Shown here: piece after piece, positions 60,450-64,000 of the stretch | Numbering within the stretch: the first letter of the stretch is position 1 | Layout: the number at the start of each line of letters is the position of its first letter | Origin: Paenibacillus glycanilyticus | GTDB taxonomy: Bacteria; Bacillota; Bacilli; Paenibacillales; Paenibacillaceae | Direction: 5' to 3' | Length of the DNA stretch: 64,000 bases | Assembly: GCF_030161375.1 (NCBI RefSeq) | Contig: NZ_BSSQ01000010.1 | Span: 62,001 to 126,000 of the forward strand | Notes under the pieces: model-generated | Seen by the model: the letters and a program-made list of their open reading frames with translations, nothing else | Databases searched by the model: none | What the model was told of the DNA's origin: nothing | Program-made: the position numbers and the translations under genes

Positions 60450-61891
60450 GACGATCTGCCTTGCTTCGTTTGCCCTTGCGTAGATTTCCAATAAGGCATG
60501 CGAAATATCGCATCGCTTTGCTGGCTGGCATGAAACGGAGCGCTTGGGCTGAGATACGGTAAGCCAAAAGAGCGCAAGTGGCATAAATGCACGACAAGAA
60601 TAATAATGCCAATCGTTAAGCCGTAGACGCCAAAGGATGCCGCCAAGGCCATAAATACGAACCGGATTATACGGATGGGAATAGACATCACGTACGCCGG
60701 AATAACAAAGCTGGATATCGCAGTGATCGATACAATAATGACCATCGCTGCCGATACGATGCTGGCTTCCACGGCGGCTTGACCAATGACTATCGTACCT
60801 ACAATCGAGACGGCTTGACCAATCGTTCGAGGCATGCGAATCCCAGCCTCCCTCAATATTTCGAACGTAGCTTCCATGAGCAGTGCCTCAATAAATGCCG
60901 GGAGCGGAACTCCCTCCCTCTGCGCGGCGAGACTTAATAGAAGTTGTGTCGGCAGCATATCCTGATGAAATGTCGTCAAGGCGATATAGACCGAGGGGGC
61001 TAGCAAGCAAATGGACAACGCAACGTATCGAAGCAACCGAATAAGATTGCTATAGAAAGGCCGTTGATAATAATCCTCCGCAGACTGGATGAAATCAACA
61101 AATAACGCCGGCGTCAGCATGACAAAGGGGGTGCCGTCCACGAATAAGGCAACCTTTCCTTCCATAATGCCCGCAGCGATCGTATCCGGCCGATCCGTAT
61201 TGTAGATCGTAGGAAATATCGTCAGTTGCTTCCGTTCATGAAGCATTTCCTCCAAATATTCCCCTTCCAAGACCCGGTCCTGTTTGCTGTCCCGCAGACG
61301 CCCAATAAGCTTGCGAAGCTGCTTCTCATCGGCTAAACCGTCCATATACATAACCGTGACGTCGGTTTTCGTCATTTGGCCGACCTTCAGCGTAATGAGC
61401 CTTAACCTCGTATCCTTCACCCGGCGCCTGACCAGCGTCGTGTTGGTTCTTAAAGTCTCCGTGAAGGAGTCCTGCGGTCCGCGGACAACGGACTGGGTTT
61501 TGGATTCCGTAATGGCTCGGTCCTCCCATCCGGGAATCGCGACGCTTAACCCATCAACTACGCCATCGAGCATAAGAAATAAGCTGCCGGAGAAGATTTG
61601 CTCCAATGCAGCTTCCACGGTTCGGATCACGCACACATCGCCTGTATCCAGAACCTGATCCTTCAGCATCTCTAGATTGACGGATTCCACGGGCGTACGA
61701 TCAAGCAAAGCGGAGATGACGCTATCCTGTAGCTCCGTTTTGTCCACCATGCCATCTAGGTAAAAAAGGGCCGTTCTCCTATTGCCCGCAATAACAAGCT
61801 CGCGAACGATAAAGTCCGAGCTATAGCCCATTAGCAGCTTCATTCTCTCAATATTGGCGTGTAATAAGGGTGAAAAACCATCCGCTGTCAT
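60446..61891 (-). CDS. GerA-family spore germination protein (operon 2, A subunit)
   Basis: 481 residues. 'SVVRGPQDSFTETLRTNTTL' gives the Arg-Gly-Pro-x-x-x-Phe-x-Glu motif, with 'LRLITLKVGQMTKTDVTVMY' after it. The membrane half has 'AAQREGVPLPAFIEALLMEA', 'EILREAGIRMPRTIGQAVSI' and a C-terminal cytosolic tail. It is the A subunit of receptor 2. ATG 61891 follows AAGGAGG. The promoter may lie inside the MFS gene 27 bp upstream, or the operon may be cotranscribed with it. Confidence 0.92.
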   Translation of the reverse strand: MTADGFSPLLHANIERMKLLMGYSSDFIVRELVIAGNRRTALFYLDGMVDKTELQDSVISALLDRTPVESVNLEMLKDQVLDTGDVCVIRTVEAALEQIFSGSLFLMLDGVVDGLSVAIPGWEDRAITESKTQSVVRGPQDSFTETLRTNTTLVRRRVKDTRLRLITLKVGQMTKTDVTVMYMDGLADEKQLRKLIGRLRDSKQDRVLEGEYLEEMLHERKQLTIFPTIYNTDRPDTIAAGIMEGKVALFVDGTPFVMLTPALFVDFIQSAEDYYQRPFYSNLIRLLRYVALSICLLAPSVYIALTTFHQDMLPTQLLLSLAAQREGVPLPAFIEALLMEATFEILREAGIRMPRTIGQAVSIVGTIVIGQAAVEASIVSAAMVIIVSITAISSFVIPAYVMSIPIRIIRFVFMALAASFGVYGLTIGIIILVVHLCHLRSFGLPYLSPSAPFHASQQSDAIFRMPYWKSTQGQTKQGRSS

Positions 61892-61918
61892 GCGCGCTCC
61901 TCCTTTCAACCCCCTGGA

Positions 61919-63142
61919 TTATAGCCGGTCCGGATCTATTCCTTTTGTTTCCCGCCCAAATATCATAACCGTAAGAGCACCGATTACGATCGCGACAAAA
62001 AAGACAATAAATACTGAGGTAATCGATGTGCCCTTATCAATCAGCAGACCTACCAGATACGGTCCAATAATGCCGCCAATCCGGCCAAACGCTGCCGCAA
62101 AGCCAACCCCGGTGGAACGTACGTTTGTCGGATACACCTCAGGCGTATAAGCGTACATAGCCCCCCAAGCCCCCAGGTTGAAAAACGAGAGAAACATGCC
62201 CGCCGTAAGCAACATGCCTGCGGTAACGGCATTGCCAAACCAAATCGCGCACGCTGCAGTCATTAGCAAATACACGCCAAGAACGGCTTTACGACCTATT
62301 TTCTCGATCAAATAAGCAGCCGTGAAATAGCCCGGCAACTGGGCCAATGTAATGATCAATACATATTGGAAGCTCTTAACCAGCGTAAAACCTTTCATGA
62401 CCATAACCGTCGGAAGCCACAAGAACATCCCGTAATACGAGAACACAACGGTAAACCATAAGATCCATAACGTAAGGGTTGCCCTCTGATAACGCCCCGA
62501 CCAGATCGATGCCATTCTTTCCCTAAAGCCAAGCCTCGTTCTCTCTGCCTGCTCTTTGTAACGCGGAGAATCTTCAATCGCTTGGCGGAGGAATAAAGCA
62601 TAAACCGCCGGCAAAGCGCCAATGACAAGCGCCATCCTCCATCCGTAATGAGGAATGAAGAAATAGGAGATGAGCGCAGCCAGAATCCAGCCCCCCGCCC
62701 AAAAGCTTTCCAGCAATACAATCGCTTTGCCTCTCACGTTTACCGGCACCGATTCCGAGACTAGCGTAGAAGCAACGGGAAGCTCACCCCCCAGACCAAA
62801 TCCGGCAACAAAACGGAGGATAGACAACACAAGCAAATTAGGAGCAAGCGCAGATAGTCCGCTGGCAACGGAAAACAATAACAAAGTCCAGAGTAAAACG
62901 GCTTTTCTGCCATAACGATCCGCAAGCGAACCGGATACCGCGGCCCCAAATGCCATTCCGGTAGAATTAATGGCAGCCAATAAGCCAATTTGTTGCGCAT
63001 TAAGATTCCAATCCACGCTTAATGCCGCAGCAATAAAGGAGACAAGTCCCACGTCCATGGCGTCAAACAACCAGCTGAAGCCGGCACTTAATAGCAATTT
63101 CCGGTTCCGCGGCTCGCTCAATAAGGAAGTTTCGCTCTTCAT
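61919..63142 (-). CDS. MFS transporter, NiaP-like
   Basis: 407 residues with 12 predicted membrane segments. 'LLLSAGFSWLFDAMDVGLVS', 'INSTGMAFGAAVSGSLADRY' then 'GRKAVLLWTLLLFSVASGLS', and 'GFGLGGELPVASTLVSESVP' are close to YceI/NiaP of B. subtilis, the niacin transporter, and related members of the sugar-and-other transporter family. The substrate is inferred from memory of that family and not proven. ATG 63142 follows GGAGG by seven bases. I see no clear NiaR site. Confidence 0.8.
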   Translation of the reverse strand: MKSETSLLSEPRNRKLLLSAGFSWLFDAMDVGLVSFIAAALSVDWNLNAQQIGLLAAINSTGMAFGAAVSGSLADRYGRKAVLLWTLLLFSVASGLSALAPNLLVLSILRFVAGFGLGGELPVASTLVSESVPVNVRGKAIVLLESFWAGGWILAALISYFFIPHYGWRMALVIGALPAVYALFLRQAIEDSPRYKEQAERTRLGFRERMASIWSGRYQRATLTLWILWFTVVFSYYGMFLWLPTVMVMKGFTLVKSFQYVLIITLAQLPGYFTAAYLIEKIGRKAVLGVYLLMTAACAIWFGNAVTAGMLLTAGMFLSFFNLGAWGAMYAYTPEVYPTNVRSTGVGFAAAFGRIGGIIGPYLVGLLIDKGTSITSVFIVFFVAIVIGALTVMIFGRETKGIDPDRL

Positions 63143-63276
63143 GACAGTTCCTCCAGCCTTAACCATATCGTTATTTACAATTTGCCCGGAAATGAATGCC
63201 ATTATGTAACGAGTCATGGGACAAAGAGGATCGGAAATAGGATGAGAAATAGAGCGTATTAGAGCGGAGGATGGGA

Positions 63277-63477
63277 ATGGGAAATAAACAGGAGGTTATC
63301 GTTGTCGTAATCCCGATAGCGGAGGTAAAAAAATTCATTCTCATTGATGTGGTCATCAGCACGGCCGTGTACTATGCCCTCGTTATTCCGTTTCATTCCT
63401 TCCTTGCGGCAACAGCCGGAAGCATGGCGCTGCCCATGGTGATCCGGCGAACGTTAAAGCATCGCAACCGCCGCTAG
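63277..63477 (+). CDS. Small membrane protein
   Basis: 66 residues from ATG 63277 (GGAGG six bases upstream; an ATG at 63271 is too close). Two hydrophobic segments (about 20-40 and 42-55) and a basic end ('RRTLKHRNRR'). I do not recognise a family. It is divergent from the NiaP-like gene. Its stop overlaps the stop of the convergent phosphodiesterase gene. Confidence 0.6.
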   Translation: MGNKQEVIVVVIPIAEVKKFILIDVVISTAVYYALVIPFHSFLAATAGSMALPMVIRRTLKHRNRR

Positions 63478-64000
63478 TTGCGACTCCACTGTTCAAAGGC
63501 ATGGCGGAGCAAATAAACATAGCTGTTGTTATGCTTCAACACTTCCCGAAGCTTGTCCGGATAGTCAGTAAATATGCCGTCAACTCCAAAGTCCAGCGCC
63601 CGATCCATGGTAAGTTGGTAATTAACCGTGTAGGGATAGATTTGAAGACCGGCTTTTTGTACCTTGCGAACATAAGCTCGATTAAGCTTCGGAAAATTAG
63701 GGCTGATGCCTTGCGCGTATCTTTTAATTTTTCGCAGGGAGGAATCCGTAATTCGTGCCGGCGTGTTATACCATATAAGTTGCAAGAGGATAATCCGGTC
63801 ATTCATTCGGTGGATCTTCTTCAAGCTCCTCGCGTCAAACGCTTGAATGATGACATGATCTTCCAGTTGGAAACGGCGAATCAAAGCGAGCAGTTTGTCT
63901 TCGATTCCTGGGTTGTATGCCGTATCCTTAATCTCCAGTACATAATGAATGTTTCGGCCAAAAGCTCTGAATATTTCCTCAAGCGAAGGCACTTGCTGAT
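63474..64000 (-). CDS. Glycerophosphodiester phosphodiesterase (partial, 5' end cut)
   Basis: At least 175 residues, running off the right edge. 'QQVPSLEEIFRAFGRNIHYV' then 'LEIKDTAYN' is the GDPD segment with the metal-binding Glu-x-Lys; 'IIQAFDARSLKKIHRMN' and 'YPYTVNYQLTMDRALDFGVD' then 'GIFTDYPDKLREVL' are the later family motifs. It hydrolyses glycerophosphodiesters to glycerol-3-phosphate plus alcohol. The N-terminal catalytic His region lies outside the window, so completeness is unknown. Confidence 0.88.
   Translation of the reverse strand, partial: QQVPSLEEIFRAFGRNIHYVLEIKDTAYNPGIEDKLLALIRRFQLEDHVIIQAFDARSLKKIHRMNDRIILLQLIWYNTPARITDSSLRKIKRYAQGISPNFPKLNRAYVRKVQKAGLQIYPYTVNYQLTMDRALDFGVDGIFTDYPDKLREVLKHNNSYVYLLRHAFEQWSRN

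Overview
The window looks like a chromosomal segment of a spore-forming Bacillota, most likely Paenibacillus or a close relative. This is inferred from gene content: two complete gerA/gerB/gerC-type germination operons, a YheC/YheD spore-coat ATP-grasp protein, a LysM coat-like protein, a sigV-rsiV-oatA set, an mmg/methylcitrate operon, strong GGAGG ribosome binding sites and intermediate GC. Most genes lie on the minus strand. I see no rRNA, tRNA, insertion sequence, prophage or CRISPR array.

Layout. 1-7.7 kb: a cut methyltransferase-like gene, an acetamidase, an esterase, then small accessory genes (VOC, lipoprotein, VanZ, an unusual intracellular subtilase with a helical-repeat tail, a methyltransferase, a GNAT enzyme, a small HTH protein). 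7.7-13.4 kb: a secreted dockerin protein with a DPGT linker, a long imperfect hairpin, and a DUF2269/NAD(P)-binding/HxlR/DJ-1 group. 13.4-17.2 kb: a four-copy palindromic repeat array beside an oatA-sigV-rsiV operon with a good ECF-type promoter. 17.2-19.5 kb: a divergent MocR regulator and LysE exporter sharing a palindromic operator region. 19.5-23.5 kb: germination operon 1. 23.6-35 kb: chorismate mutase, a TetR/MFS drug-efflux pair, VanZ, a DMT transporter, an epimerase, an aldo/keto reductase, YebC, CopA with CsoR-like boxes, and an ABC-F ATPase.

35.1-43 kb is one seven-gene operon joining acyl-CoA beta-oxidation (two acyl-CoA dehydrogenases, thiolase, 3-hydroxyacyl-CoA dehydrogenase) to the 2-methylcitrate cycle (PrpB, PrpC, PrpD), like the mother-cell mmg operon of Bacillus subtilis but with an extra, catalytically atypical dehydrogenase in front. 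43-50.7 kb: a MerR/TipAS regulator with its own 19-bp-spacer promoter, a 44-residue SASP-like gene behind a sigma-G-like promoter, GpsB, rhamnose mutarotase, another tiny gene, a beta-propeller/VanW pair, a secreted protein of unknown family, a LysM coat-like protein and a glucosaminidase. 51-57.8 kb: a PadR/MFS efflux pair with twin operators, a TIM-barrel epimerase, YheC/YheD, an epimerase and an orphan ParB-like protein. 57.8-64 kb: germination operon 2 in a different gene order, an NiaP-like transporter, a small membrane protein and a glycerophosphodiesterase cut by the window edge.

Several regulatory sites can be read directly: promoter plus operator pairs for sigV, MocR/LysE, TetR/MFS, CopA, MerR/TipAS and PadR/MFS. 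I did not find one obvious new multi-gene system. The best candidates for new biology are the HEAT-tailed subtilase, the palindromic repeat array, the secreted protein with an HG...SGHFCVHF signature, the atypical acyl-CoA dehydrogenase, the small TTG-started membrane proteins of both germination operons, and the orphan ParB-like protein.
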